The notes beneath the pieces were generated by a model, which was not told the origin of the DNA, ran no database searches, and saw nothing but the letters and a program-made list of their open reading frames with translations. Both the position numbers and the translations under genes were made by a program. Shown piece after piece: positions 8,633 through 16,099 of a stretch of 45,731 nucleotides of DNA. Source of the DNA: an uncultured Muribaculaceae bacterium (GTDB lineage: Bacteria > Bacteroidota > Bacteroidia > Bacteroidales > Muribaculaceae); contig CANQRV010000018.1 in assembly GCA_947626355.1 (NCBI GenBank), forward strand, positions 1 through 45,731, read 5' to 3'. The stretch's first letter is position 1. Every line of letters starts with the position of its first letter.

Positions 8633-9148
8633 ATGAAAAGACTGATTATTACGGCCGTGGCCGCCATACTGGGCATCGCGGCGATGTCGGCGCAGAAATT
8701 CGCGCTCGTCGACATGGAATACATACTGCGCAACGTGCCGGCCTACGAGATGGCCAACGAGCAGCTCAACCAGGTGTCGCTGCGCTGGGAGAAAGAGGTG
8801 ACGGAGCTCCAGAAGGAGGCCGAGACCATGTATAAGAACTATCAGAACGAGAAGATGTTTCTGACCGAAGACCAGAAGAAGAAACGCGAGGAGGAGATAG
8901 TGGCCAAGGAGAAGGAGGTGTCGGAGACACGGGCTAAGTATTTCAGCCCCGAGGGAGAGCTCTACAAGAAGCGCCAGAGCCTGATGAAGCCCATTCAGGA
9001 AGACGTCTACAACGCCGTCAAGGCCGTGGCCGAGGAGAAGGGCTACCAGACGATCTTCGACCGCGCCTCGAGCCAGAGCATCGTATTCGCCTCGCCGCGC
9101 ATCGACGTGAGCAACGATGTGCTCGCCAAACTTGGTTATTCAAAATAA
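8633..9148 (+). CDS. OmpH/Skp family periplasmic chaperone (copy 1)
   Basis: A 171-residue protein with signal peptide (cleavage after AMSAQ) and the Skp pattern: a beta-strand start (KFALVDMEYIL), a long charged coiled-coil (about 45-130, rich in E/K/Q), and a C-terminal strand region. Skp trimers hold unfolded outer membrane proteins for delivery to BamA, which is encoded just upstream. The gap of 46 bp contains no promoter, so it should be read from the bamA transcript. A promoter for the next copy begins inside its last codons. Confidence 0.88.
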   Translation: MKRLIITAVAAILGIAAMSAQKFALVDMEYILRNVPAYEMANEQLNQVSLRWEKEVTELQKEAETMYKNYQNEKMFLTEDQKKKREEEIVAKEKEVSETRAKYFSPEGELYKKRQSLMKPIQEDVYNAVKAVAEEKGYQTIFDRASSQSIVFASPRIDVSNDVLAKLGYSK

Positions 9149-9162
9149 AATGAATAACTTTG
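9132..9162 (+). promoter_or_regulatory. internal promoter for the second ompH copy
   Basis: TTG (9132-9134, within the last codons of the first ompH gene), 20 bp, then TAACTTTG (9155-9162) followed by CAG. It matches the Bacteroidetes consensus and can give the second chaperone gene its own transcript, separate from the bamA operon. Confidence 0.75.
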
Positions 9163-9199
9163 CAGACTGAAAAACAACAAGAACACACATACGACAGAA

Positions 9200-9706
9200 A
9201 TGCTTAAGAAAATTCTTTTGATAGCAGCGGTGCTGCTTCCGATGTTCGCCTCAGCGCAGACATTGAAAATCGGCCTTGTAGACTCCAACAGCATCCTCCA
9301 GGCCATGCCAGAGACAAAAGAGGCCGAGACAAAGCTTCAGGAGGTGCAGAAGAAATACCAGGACCAGATCAGCCAGCTCATCCAGGAGATACAGCGCCTG
9401 GAGGAGGAGCTCAAGAATATGGGCGCCGACACTCCCGCCGCCATCCGCACCCAGAAGGAGACCGACTACCAGCAGCAGGGGATGAAGATCCAACAGTTTC
9501 AGCAGACGGCATCCCAGGACCTCGAGAAGCAGCAGGGCGAGCTGATGATGCCCATCATCCAGAAGATACGCACCGCCATCACGGCCGTGGGACAGGAGGA
9601 GAGCTTCTCCTACATCCAGATGAAAGACGACCAGCTCGTGTATTATTTCGCGGCTCCCGTCGAGGACATCACTCCCAAGGTGAAGGCCAAGCTCGGCATC
9701 CAGTAA
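9200..9706 (+). CDS. OmpH/Skp family periplasmic chaperone (copy 2)
   Basis: A 168-residue paralogue: signal peptide ending FASAQ, the start strand KIGLVDSNSILQAMPE (about 22-38), a long coiled-coil to about residue 125, and a C-terminal DITPKVKAKLGIQ. That tail is shared with copy 3 (NITQKVKDKLGL), so copies 2 and 3 are closer to each other than to copy 1. It has its own promoter and is followed by a strong terminator, so it may be expressed as a single gene. Confidence 0.88.
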   Translation: MLKKILLIAAVLLPMFASAQTLKIGLVDSNSILQAMPETKEAETKLQEVQKKYQDQISQLIQEIQRLEEELKNMGADTPAAIRTQKETDYQQQGMKIQQFQQTASQDLEKQQGELMMPIIQKIRTAITAVGQEESFSYIQMKDDQLVYYFAAPVEDITPKVKAKLGIQ

Positions 9707-9740
9707 GCTCCGGCTCCACCGGCCGCCAAGGCAATCATAC

Positions 9741-9780
9741 AAGTCCGGATTCCGACCGCTGACGCCGGAATCCGGACTTT
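9741..9780 (+). terminator. strong intrinsic terminator after ompH copy 2
   Basis: A perfect 14-bp stem (9741-9754 with 9766-9779, arm AAGTCCGGATTCCG) with an 11-base loop; the second arm ends in TTT. It separates copies 2 and 3 of ompH. Confidence 0.8.
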
Positions 9781-9838
9781 CGGTCTATACGGATACTCTT
9801 TGCATTAACCACTATACCAACACAACCGACTACAGACT

Positions 9839-10339
9839 ATGCTACGACTTATCATGCTCGCGGCGCTGATGCTGCCGCTGCTCTGCCAGGCCCAGACCGG
9901 CAAGGTGGGGCTCGTCGACATCGACGCCATCATGGAGGCGATGCCCGAGACGGCCACCGCCCAGAACCACCTCAACGAGCTCTCGCAGAAATACTACGAG
10001 GAATATACGAAGATGAACGAGGAGGTGAAGCGCATCTACGACCAGATCAAGGACCTTCCGGCCGACGAGCCGACGGCGATCCGCGAGCGCAAGACACGCG
10101 AATTCGCCGACCTGCAGCAGAAGATACAGCGCTACGAGCAGGACGTCATGGCCGACATGCAGGCGCAGGGCGAGGAGCTAAAGGCCCCGATCCGCGCCAG
10201 GATCATGGCCGCCGTGGAGCAGGTGGCCCTCGAGGAGGATTTCAGCTTCGTAAGGAAGCTCGACCCCGAGGAGGTGTATTTCTACAAGGAGCCTTACGAG
10301 AACATCACCCAGAAGGTGAAGGACAAGCTCGGCCTCTGA
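9839..10339 (+). CDS. OmpH/Skp family periplasmic chaperone (copy 3)
   Basis: A 166-residue protein with signal peptide (LLCQAQ) and GKVGLVDIDAIMEAMPET (about 20-37), matching copy 2 at the same place, then a charged coiled-coil and a short C-terminal region. It lies after a terminator with only a poor -7 candidate (ACTCTTTG near 9795-9802) upstream, so its expression may depend on read-through or on an unrecognised promoter. murI follows after 38 bp and may be co-transcribed. Confidence 0.87.
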   Translation: MLRLIMLAALMLPLLCQAQTGKVGLVDIDAIMEAMPETATAQNHLNELSQKYYEEYTKMNEEVKRIYDQIKDLPADEPTAIRERKTREFADLQQKIQRYEQDVMADMQAQGEELKAPIRARIMAAVEQVALEEDFSFVRKLDPEEVYFYKEPYENITQKVKDKLGL

Positions 10340-10377
10340 GACCGCTCATATATCCACGACACATAATCATCCTGACA

Positions 10378-11190
10378 ATGCAGATAGGAGTATTCGACTC
10401 GGGCTACGGCGGACTGACGATACTGCGGGAGATCCACAGGCGTCTGCCGGGCTACGACTACCTCTACCTCGGCGACAACGCGCGGGCGCCCTACGGGTCG
10501 CGCTCGTTTGAGGTGGTGTATGACTTCACGCTCCAGGCGGTGAGGCATCTGTTCGACCGGGGGTGCCCGCTGGTGATCCTGGCGTGCAACACGGCGTCGG
10601 CCAAGGCGCTGCGCTCCATACAGCAGCTCGACCTGCCGCAGATCGACCCGACGCGGAGGGTGCTGGGAGTGATCCGCCCCACGGTGGAGGCGCTGGGCGA
10701 CATCACGGCGAGCCGCCACGTGGGTGTGCTCGGCACCCAGGGCACGGTGAAGAGCGGCTCCTACAGCCTCGAGATCGGGAAGCTCTACCCCGGGATGAGC
10801 ATCACGGAGCAGGAGTGTCCGATGTGGGTGCCGCTGGTAGAGAACGGCGAGGCACAGGGGCCGGGCGCCGACTATTTCGTGAGGAAGTATATCGACACGC
10901 TGATGGAGCGCGACCCGGAGATCGACACCATAGTGCTGGGCTGCACCCACTACCCCATGCTGATCGACAAGATCCGGCTCTACGCGCCGGAGGGAGTGAA
11001 CGTGCTGGCGCAGGGAGACCTCGTAGCCGGAAGCCTCGCCTCCTATCTGGAGCGCCATCCGGAGATGGAGAGGCGCCTCTCGCGGGGCTCAACCGTAGAA
11101 TACATGACTACCGAGAGTCCGGAGAAATTCGACGGCACGGCGTCGCTCTTCATGGGGACGCCGGTGAAGTCGGAGCACGTGGCGCTGTGA
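10378..11190 (+). CDS. murI: glutamate racemase
   Basis: Makes D-glutamate for peptidoglycan. 270 residues, normal length. Both catalytic cysteines are in their motifs: ACNTAS (C70) and GCTHYP (C189). The N-terminal FDSGYGGLT and the GDNARAPYG segment are also typical. It closes the envelope cluster after the chaperone genes, an arrangement seen in other Bacteroidales. The start is fixed by the FDSG motif three residues in. Confidence 0.95.
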   Translation: MQIGVFDSGYGGLTILREIHRRLPGYDYLYLGDNARAPYGSRSFEVVYDFTLQAVRHLFDRGCPLVILACNTASAKALRSIQQLDLPQIDPTRRVLGVIRPTVEALGDITASRHVGVLGTQGTVKSGSYSLEIGKLYPGMSITEQECPMWVPLVENGEAQGPGADYFVRKYIDTLMERDPEIDTIVLGCTHYPMLIDKIRLYAPEGVNVLAQGDLVAGSLASYLERHPEMERRLSRGSTVEYMTTESPEKFDGTASLFMGTPVKSEHVAL

Positions 11191-11240
11191 CCTTTCACGG
11201 GCGCCCCGACGTTATAGAAATGTGACCAATCCATACGAAG

Positions 11241-11519
11241 ATGATGACACTTGAAGAAATAAAGGCCGGAGTGGCCGGAGGCAGCATCTCCACAGAGAGG
11301 GCGATAGAGCTGCTCAACGAGTATATAGAGGCTAATCCGGATGACGACGCGGCGCTGACCTGCCGCGGGATGCGCTACTGGAGCCTCAACCGCAGGTCGG
11401 AGGCGATCAACGACTATCTGGCGGCCGTCAAGGCCAATCCGGAGTCGGAGGCGCGCAACGCGCTGAAGGTGACCTACGACATCCTCAACTTCTACAACAA
11501 GGACCTCTACAATCCCTGA
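11241..11519 (+). CDS. small TPR-repeat protein
   Basis: A 92-residue cytoplasmic protein with no signal peptide. It contains about two tetratricopeptide repeats: ERAIELLNEYIEANPDDDAA (about 19-38) and RSEAINDYLAAVKANPESEA (about 52-71), each with the helix pattern and closing NP. Small TPR proteins act as contact platforms, and the partner is unknown. It lies 50 bp after murI, probably on the same transcript, and is followed by the inverted-repeat region. Confidence 0.75.
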   Translation: MMTLEEIKAGVAGGSISTERAIELLNEYIEANPDDDAALTCRGMRYWSLNRRSEAINDYLAAVKANPESEARNALKVTYDILNFYNKDLYNP

Positions 11520-11523
11520 GGAG

Positions 11524-11586
11524 CCGAAAGTGCGAATGGAAACCACGGTTTCGGCAAGTATGGTTTCCATTCGCACCATACTTGCC
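11524..11586. repeat. overlapping, mutually exclusive inverted repeats
   Basis: Three perfect stems share the same bases. Stem A: 16 bp (11530-11545 with 11561-11576, arm GTGCGAATGGAAACCA). Stem B: 11 bp (11553-11563 with 11576-11586, arm GGCAAGTATGG). Stem C: 6 bp (11524-11529 with 11549-11554, CCGAAA). A and B cannot form together. No U-tract follows, so a plain terminator is doubtful, though it sits right after the TPR gene stop. This layout resembles an attenuator switch or a palindromic insertion. Confidence 0.7.
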
Positions 11587-11665
11587 ATATCGAATAATTC
11601 AGTCACAGAGTGGATCCTTCGATTATAGACTTCAATGACCAACGGACACAATACATCATGTCGAG

Positions 11666-11752
11666 ATGAAAAGACTCTTTCTTGACACCAACTTCATCAT
11701 AGATTATCTCCTGCGTGATGAACTCAAGCAAGACTGCATCAATCTGCTATAG
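11666..11752 (+). pseudogene. truncated PIN-domain (VapC-like) toxin stub
   Basis: ATG at 11666 opens 28 codons that read exactly like the start of a PIN ribonuclease toxin: MKRLFLDTNFIIDYLL, including the first acidic metal ligand in LDTN, then TAG at 11750. No frame afterwards continues the fold. A 23-codon open stretch ends in a TGA overlapping this ATG (ATGA), the usual link of an antitoxin to a VapC toxin, so the tail of an antitoxin may also survive. The remnant is inactive because most of the PIN domain is missing. Confidence 0.6.
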
Positions 11753-11875
11753 ACGCTAAATGAGACTTCATAATAACACGCAATCAGAAGGATTTTCCAT
11801 TCTCTACAATACCTGTTATGTCAGCTTCCGACTATGTCGACACTTATTTTTAAAAGTGAAAAAGAGGGGCGGAAA

Positions 11876-11907
11876 TTTGGAGATACGGGATATAAAGAGT
11901 AATTTTG
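11876..11907 (+). promoter_or_regulatory. promoter of tRNA-Leu
   Basis: TTTG (11876-11879), 20 bp, TAATTTTG (11900-11907) followed by CAG: full-consensus promoter 38 bp before the tRNA. Confidence 0.8.
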
Positions 11908-11945
11908 CAGAACGGTATGAGGGAGAAATCCTTATGCCGATGGCC

Positions 11946-12030
11946 GCAGGAATGGTGGAATGGTAGACACGAAGGACTTAAAATCCTTTGGCCCTTACCG
12001 GCTGTGTGGGTTCGAGTCCCACTTCCTGTA
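11946..12030 (+). tRNA. tRNA-Leu (anticodon TAA)
   Basis: An 85-nt class II tRNA. The acceptor stem is 11946-11952 with 12023-12029 (first pair G-U). The anticodon stem-loop is AAGGA CTTAAAA TCCTT with anticodon TAA. A long variable arm is present, and the T arm is GTGGG TTCGAGT CCCAC (12006-12022). The discriminator is A12030. CCA is not encoded. It reads UUA and, by wobble, UUG. It has its own promoter upstream and a terminator downstream. Confidence 0.95.
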
Positions 12031-12054
12031 CTGTTTGAAACAGATTCAAGATAA

Positions 12055-12094
12055 GAGGGAGGTGCCTCCGTGACGGCGGCGCCTCCCTCGTTTT
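12055..12094. terminator. bidirectional terminator, tRNA-Leu and outer membrane protein gene
   Basis: A 12-bp stem with one G-U pair (12055-12066 with 12078-12089, arm GAGGGAGGTGCC) followed by GTTTT. It ends the tRNA transcript and lies 19 bp past the stop of the minus-strand gene at 12108, so it can serve both. Confidence 0.75.
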
Positions 12095-12107
12095 ATGCTG
12101 TATCGTA

Positions 12108-14651
12108 TCAGCGTCCGGAGCCGGACGACGGGGCGTTGGCGCCCCCGGCATCGATGTCGGCGTCCGTGCGCTTCACGTCGGCGCGCAGCGAGCCGAGACG
12201 GATGCTGACGCTGGCGCCCACAAACCACGACTCGTAGCGCGAGCGGCTCTCGTAGCGCGAGGTCTCGGAGACCTGTGTGTAGCGCGAGTTGCGGTGGGGC
12301 TGGAGGAATCCGCTGGCGAAAGCGCTGAGCGTGAGGCGGTCTTCCTTGAGCAACGACCGGCTGATGGAGAGGTTGTGGTAGGAATAGCCGTTGCCCTTGC
12401 TCTGGAGGTCCATCCATCCCGTGCCGCCGCCGGCGTAGACGCTGAGGCGGAGCCGGAAGGGGAAGGTATAGTCGGCGTTGAAGCTGTAGTTGCCTGTCCA
12501 GCCATGGTTGGTGGCGGTGAGCTGCGGGCTGGAGGCCTTCATGTCGAGATAGCCGCCGCTGAGGTTGACGCCGACGTTCAGCGTGGGAAGGATGCTCCAC
12601 TGGAGGTTCATGTTGCCACCTACGCCCTGCTCATGGCCGATGTTGGCATAAGTGGTGTTGAGGATGCCGTCCTGGAAGAACTGGTAGTCGGAGATTGCGT
12701 TGTCCTCGCGGCGGTAGTTCAGGGAGACGCTGCCGCCGAGCTTTCCACCGTAGTTGGAATAGGAGAGGGAGATGTTGTGGCCCTTCACGGTTTCGAGGTC
12801 GGGATTGCCGTAGGAGACCTGGTTGGGGTTCATCGTGTCGCGGTATGGGCTCAGGCGGGAGATGGAGGGTCGGGAGATCCTCATCTGGTAGGCGAGGCGG
12901 AGGTTGGAGGCTCCGCCGAAGCGATAGGTCAGCGAGGCGTTTGGCACGAGGTCGCTGAGATCGGTGGTGAAGTCGGTGTAGTCGCCCACGGAGTAGTCGA
13001 GCCCCATGTGGGTGTATTCATAGCGCAGGCCGAGGCGGGTGCTCCACTTTCCGTAGTTGCCGGTGTAGGAGCAGTAGGCGGCGAGGATGTCCTGAAACTG
13101 GCGCACCCTCACCTGCTCGCCGTCGCCCGGGTGCAGGTCGGCGTCGGTGGAGCCGTAGCAAGGGATTGAGTTCTGGTGGTCGCGCTGCCAGTTGCCCTTG
13201 AGGCCGGCCTCGAGGAGATGCTTATCCGTGAAGGGGTTGGCATAGTCGAGCTGGAAGGTGCTGCGGCGTGCGAACCTTCTGGTGGAAGTGAGCCGGAGGG
13301 GAAACTCCTCGGAGATGCCGGCCATGTCGTAGGTGAGGGCGCGTTCGTCGTCGTGGTCGGAATTGTAGCTGAAGATGTAGGAGAGGATGAGATGGTGGCC
13401 CTGGCGGCCGAAAGTGTGCTGATAGGAAGTGTTGGCGCCGAGCCACATATATGAGCCGTCGGAGTGGAAGTCGCGGTTGAGGCTCCATCTCCGCGACGCG
13501 TCGGCCGTGGCGAACTCCATCTGCTGTAGGCTCCACGACTCCGACTTATAGCGTCCCACATTCCCCTGCACGGTGAAGAGGTTGAGGGTGTCGGGCTCCC
13601 AGGAGAGGTTGAAGTTGCCGCCGAGGTAGCTGCCGTTGTATTTCGAGCGGGAGGTCGTGGTCTGTGTCGACTCGGAGCCGGGGGTGAGGTTCTCGAGCGT
13701 CGACTCGCTGCTGTTGCGGTATCCGCGGTCGATAGGCTGGTTGAAATTGAAATTGGCGCTTGCCGTGACGTTATGGAGCTTCGTGCGCCCGTAGAAGGAG
13801 GCGCCGTAATAGTCCTTACCTGCATTGGCCGAGAGATTGGCCATATAGCCTTCGAGGCGCTGCTTGCCTGTGGTGATGATGTTGAGGATGCCGCCTGTGC
13901 CCTCGGCGTCATATTTGGCGCCCGGGTCGGTGATTACCTCAAACTTCTTGATGGTGGCGGCGGGCATGGCCTTGAGCACTGACTTGACGTCGCCGGAGAG
14001 CATGGGGTCTTCCTTGCCGTTGACGAGGATCTTGAAATTGGTGTTGCCGTTGATGCGGATGTTCTCCTCGGCGTCGACGGTGACCATCGGCACCTTGCGG
14101 AGCATCTCGAGGGTGGTGTTGACCGAGGCCTCGGGGTCATCTTCCACATTATATGTAAGGGTGGCGCCGTCGCTGGTGACGAGCTTCTTCTTGGCTGTGA
14201 CCACCACCTCCTGGAGCAGGCCGTCGTCCTCCTCCATGGAGAGCAGGCCGAGGGCGGCCACGGGCTCAGAGGCGGAGACGGAGAAGTCGCGCAGCAGGGT
14301 CTTGAGCCCGGCATACTCCACGCGGAGCAGGTAGCTGCCGGGGCGCGACAGAGACTGGGAGATGCGCCCGTCGGCGCCTGTGACGTTGTAGGCCACGGCC
14401 TTCGTGGTGTCGGAGGAGGAGTAGATGCGGTAGAGGGCCTCGACGCAGGGAGAGCCGGAGGCTTTCTCCACGACCTCGGCCTCCACGCGGTAGGGCGCTG
14501 CAGCGGCAACGCCGCATGCCGCCGCCGCGAGGATGAGCGGTAGAATGCGTGGCCCGGAGGTTGTTGCCTTGTGGAATGCGGCAAACGGATAAATCTTCAT
14601 GATGAAAGCGGTTGTTGTGCGTTTGTTGTGGTTTTTACCATATAAACGCAC
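12108..14651 (-). CDS. TonB-receptor-like outer membrane beta-barrel protein
   Basis: 847 codons from 14651. ATG at 14600 (830 residues, starting MKIYPFAAFHK) gives a cleaner signal peptide. In order: signal (about 36-52), a carboxypeptidase-regulatory-like beta domain (about 53-140), the junction EVVVTAKKK (148-156), a plug domain (about 165-260) ending in GAKYDAEGTGGILNIIT, then a long barrel ending in aromatic-rich strands. This is the OMP_b-brl_3 family of the TonB-dependent receptor superfamily. The substrate is unknown; there is no SusD partner. It lies 37 bp after two DUF4230 genes on the same strand and is probably co-transcribed with them. Confidence 0.85.
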   Translation of the reverse strand: MRLYGKNHNKRTTTAFIMKIYPFAAFHKATTSGPRILPLILAAAACGVAAAAPYRVEAEVVEKASGSPCVEALYRIYSSSDTTKAVAYNVTGADGRISQSLSRPGSYLLRVEYAGLKTLLRDFSVSASEPVAALGLLSMEEDDGLLQEVVVTAKKKLVTSDGATLTYNVEDDPEASVNTTLEMLRKVPMVTVDAEENIRINGNTNFKILVNGKEDPMLSGDVKSVLKAMPAATIKKFEVITDPGAKYDAEGTGGILNIITTGKQRLEGYMANLSANAGKDYYGASFYGRTKLHNVTASANFNFNQPIDRGYRNSSESTLENLTPGSESTQTTTSRSKYNGSYLGGNFNLSWEPDTLNLFTVQGNVGRYKSESWSLQQMEFATADASRRWSLNRDFHSDGSYMWLGANTSYQHTFGRQGHHLILSYIFSYNSDHDDERALTYDMAGISEEFPLRLTSTRRFARRSTFQLDYANPFTDKHLLEAGLKGNWQRDHQNSIPCYGSTDADLHPGDGEQVRVRQFQDILAAYCSYTGNYGKWSTRLGLRYEYTHMGLDYSVGDYTDFTTDLSDLVPNASLTYRFGGASNLRLAYQMRISRPSISRLSPYRDTMNPNQVSYGNPDLETVKGHNISLSYSNYGGKLGGSVSLNYRREDNAISDYQFFQDGILNTTYANIGHEQGVGGNMNLQWSILPTLNVGVNLSGGYLDMKASSPQLTATNHGWTGNYSFNADYTFPFRLRLSVYAGGGTGWMDLQSKGNGYSYHNLSISRSLLKEDRLTLSAFASGFLQPHRNSRYTQVSETSRYESRSRYESWFVGASVSIRLGSLRADVKRTDADIDAGGANAPSSGSGR

Positions 14652-14688
14652 GTAGCGCCGCCATGTTACACCATGAAGGGCGAAAAGA

Positions 14689-15267
14689 TCATTTAATGGC
14701 TCCTCGGGGAGTGGGGTCGACCACCGTGACGGGGCGGCGCGTGGCGGCGGAGAGCATGGAGCGGAGGGAGGAGGCGGCCTCGGCGCGGGCGCGGGCCACG
14801 TAGCCGCGGGCGTAGATGCGGCGGCGGTAGCCGGCGAGGGCCTTGCGCTTGATCTCGTTCTCCTCCCCGGCGGTGAAGGTGGAGGAGCCGAGGAAGCGGT
14901 CGTTCCAGGTGTCGATCACCCGGTAGGAGTCGGGCTCCGTCGACTCGCGGATCTCGATGGTCTCGGGAGGCAGCGTCACCACGAGCGTGTCGCCGCGCTC
15001 GTCGACCTTGAGGCGCTCGACGTCGAAGGAGATGGAGCTGCGGAGGGTCTCGCGGGCGAAGAAATGCCGGGAGCCGATCGAGGCCTTGACGGGATAGTCC
15101 TCGTAGATCTCCATGGAGCAGAGCTCCACCATGGAGCGTATGTCGGCGATCTTTGCGGCGTCGAGCCTCACGCGGTCGGGCTCGGGCGACATCTTCCACC
15201 ACACGGCGAGGCCGACGGCGACGGCCACTGTCAGGAATACTGTTATTATTCTTATGGTCTTCATCAT
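14689..15267 (-). CDS. DUF4230 family protein, membrane-anchored
   Basis: 192 residues. An N-terminal hydrophobic helix (about 6-24, IRIITVFLTVAVAVGLAVWW) without a lipobox or clear cleavage site suggests a signal anchor with the rest in the periplasm. The body has the DUF4230 pattern: a short strand with the first conserved acidic residues (IADIRSMVEL), a central strand region (LVVTLPPETIEI), and a long basic helix near the C-terminus (KRKALAGYRRRIYARGYVARAR). Function is unknown. It starts 11 bp after the other DUF4230 gene and is a diverged paralogue of it. Confidence 0.75.
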   Translation of the reverse strand: MMKTIRIITVFLTVAVAVGLAVWWKMSPEPDRVRLDAAKIADIRSMVELCSMEIYEDYPVKASIGSRHFFARETLRSSISFDVERLKVDERGDTLVVTLPPETIEIRESTEPDSYRVIDTWNDRFLGSSTFTAGEENEIKRKALAGYRRRIYARGYVARARAEAASSLRSMLSAATRRPVTVVDPTPRGAIK

Positions 15268-15278
15268 TGCTGAATATT

Positions 15279-15905
15279 TTATCGGTCGAACTCGACGCGG
15301 ACGTCATAGCCGCCGGAAGCGAGCAGCGACGTGAAATATGCGCGGGCCTTCTCCTGCGCGCGCTCCACGAGCTGGCGCCGGAACACGGGGCTGCCCTCTA
15401 CCTCCCTGCGGAGCTCCGCGTTCATCTTCTCCTTGATCTCGGCGCGCTCCGGGGCGTCGACCGCCGAGCGCAGGCCGGTGACGCGGTAATGGTCCTCGCG
15501 CACCTGCGCGTCGCGCCCCTCGAGCTCGGCAACCACCGGGGGGAGGTGGAGGGTAATGGTGCGGGCAGCCTCGTCCACCACCACGTCGTCTTCGGTGAAG
15601 GCCGACATGTCGATGTAGGCGCGCATGTAGGTGTCGTAGGAATAGGCCGCCTTGCGCGAGCCGATCTTCACGGCGTCGCCGAGGGCCTCGACGGTCTGGC
15701 GGAGCCCCCGGGCCTCGTCGAGGCGCAGGTCGTCGACGGTGGCCATCTTGGAGATCGACATGCGGGCGAGCACGAGCTTGTCGACGGTCTTCACCTCTGA
15801 GAAGAAGAGGTGCTCCGGGGAGGGTCGAGAGCAGGCCGGAAGTAGGGATCCGGCGAGCAAAGCCGTCAGGGCGACGGCGGGAAAACGGAAGCGTATCCTG
15901 GTCAT
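15279..15905 (-). CDS. DUF4230 family lipoprotein
   Basis: 208 residues. The signal peptide ends in the lipobox LLPAC (lipidated C25). The mature part follows the same plan as its neighbour: VKTVDKLVLARMSISKMATV, then strands with TITLHLPPVVAEL, then a charged helix (QLVERAQEKARAYFTSLL). First gene of a likely three-gene unit with the second DUF4230 and the outer membrane protein. No consensus promoter is visible in the 120 bp upstream. Biochemical role unknown. Confidence 0.75.
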   Translation of the reverse strand: MTRIRFRFPAVALTALLAGSLLPACSRPSPEHLFFSEVKTVDKLVLARMSISKMATVDDLRLDEARGLRQTVEALGDAVKIGSRKAAYSYDTYMRAYIDMSAFTEDDVVVDEAARTITLHLPPVVAELEGRDAQVREDHYRVTGLRSAVDAPERAEIKEKMNAELRREVEGSPVFRRQLVERAQEKARAYFTSLLASGGYDVRVEFDR

Positions 15906-16024
15906 ATGTCTGTTGTCGTCAGTAAAGGTGATGGGTTGATTACTGTCTATATAACGCTCCGGCGTGGCAGGTCATTATCTGGAGAAGCGTTTTTTTGCGC
16001 GGATATCGGAGATCATGGAGGGAG

Positions 16025-16058
16025 CGACGGCGCTTCACTCGGAAGTGAAGCGCCGTCG
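16025..16058 (-). terminator. terminator of the fimbrial operon
   Basis: A perfect 15-bp stem (16025-16039 with 16044-16058, arm CGACGGCGCTTCACT) with a CGGA tetraloop, 41 bp past the stop of the large fimbrillin-like gene. No U-tract on this strand, so termination may be imperfect. Confidence 0.65.
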
Positions 16059-16099
16059 GAGAAGGGCCGGAAGGGAATCAGCCGAAGAGCCGGGAGGAA

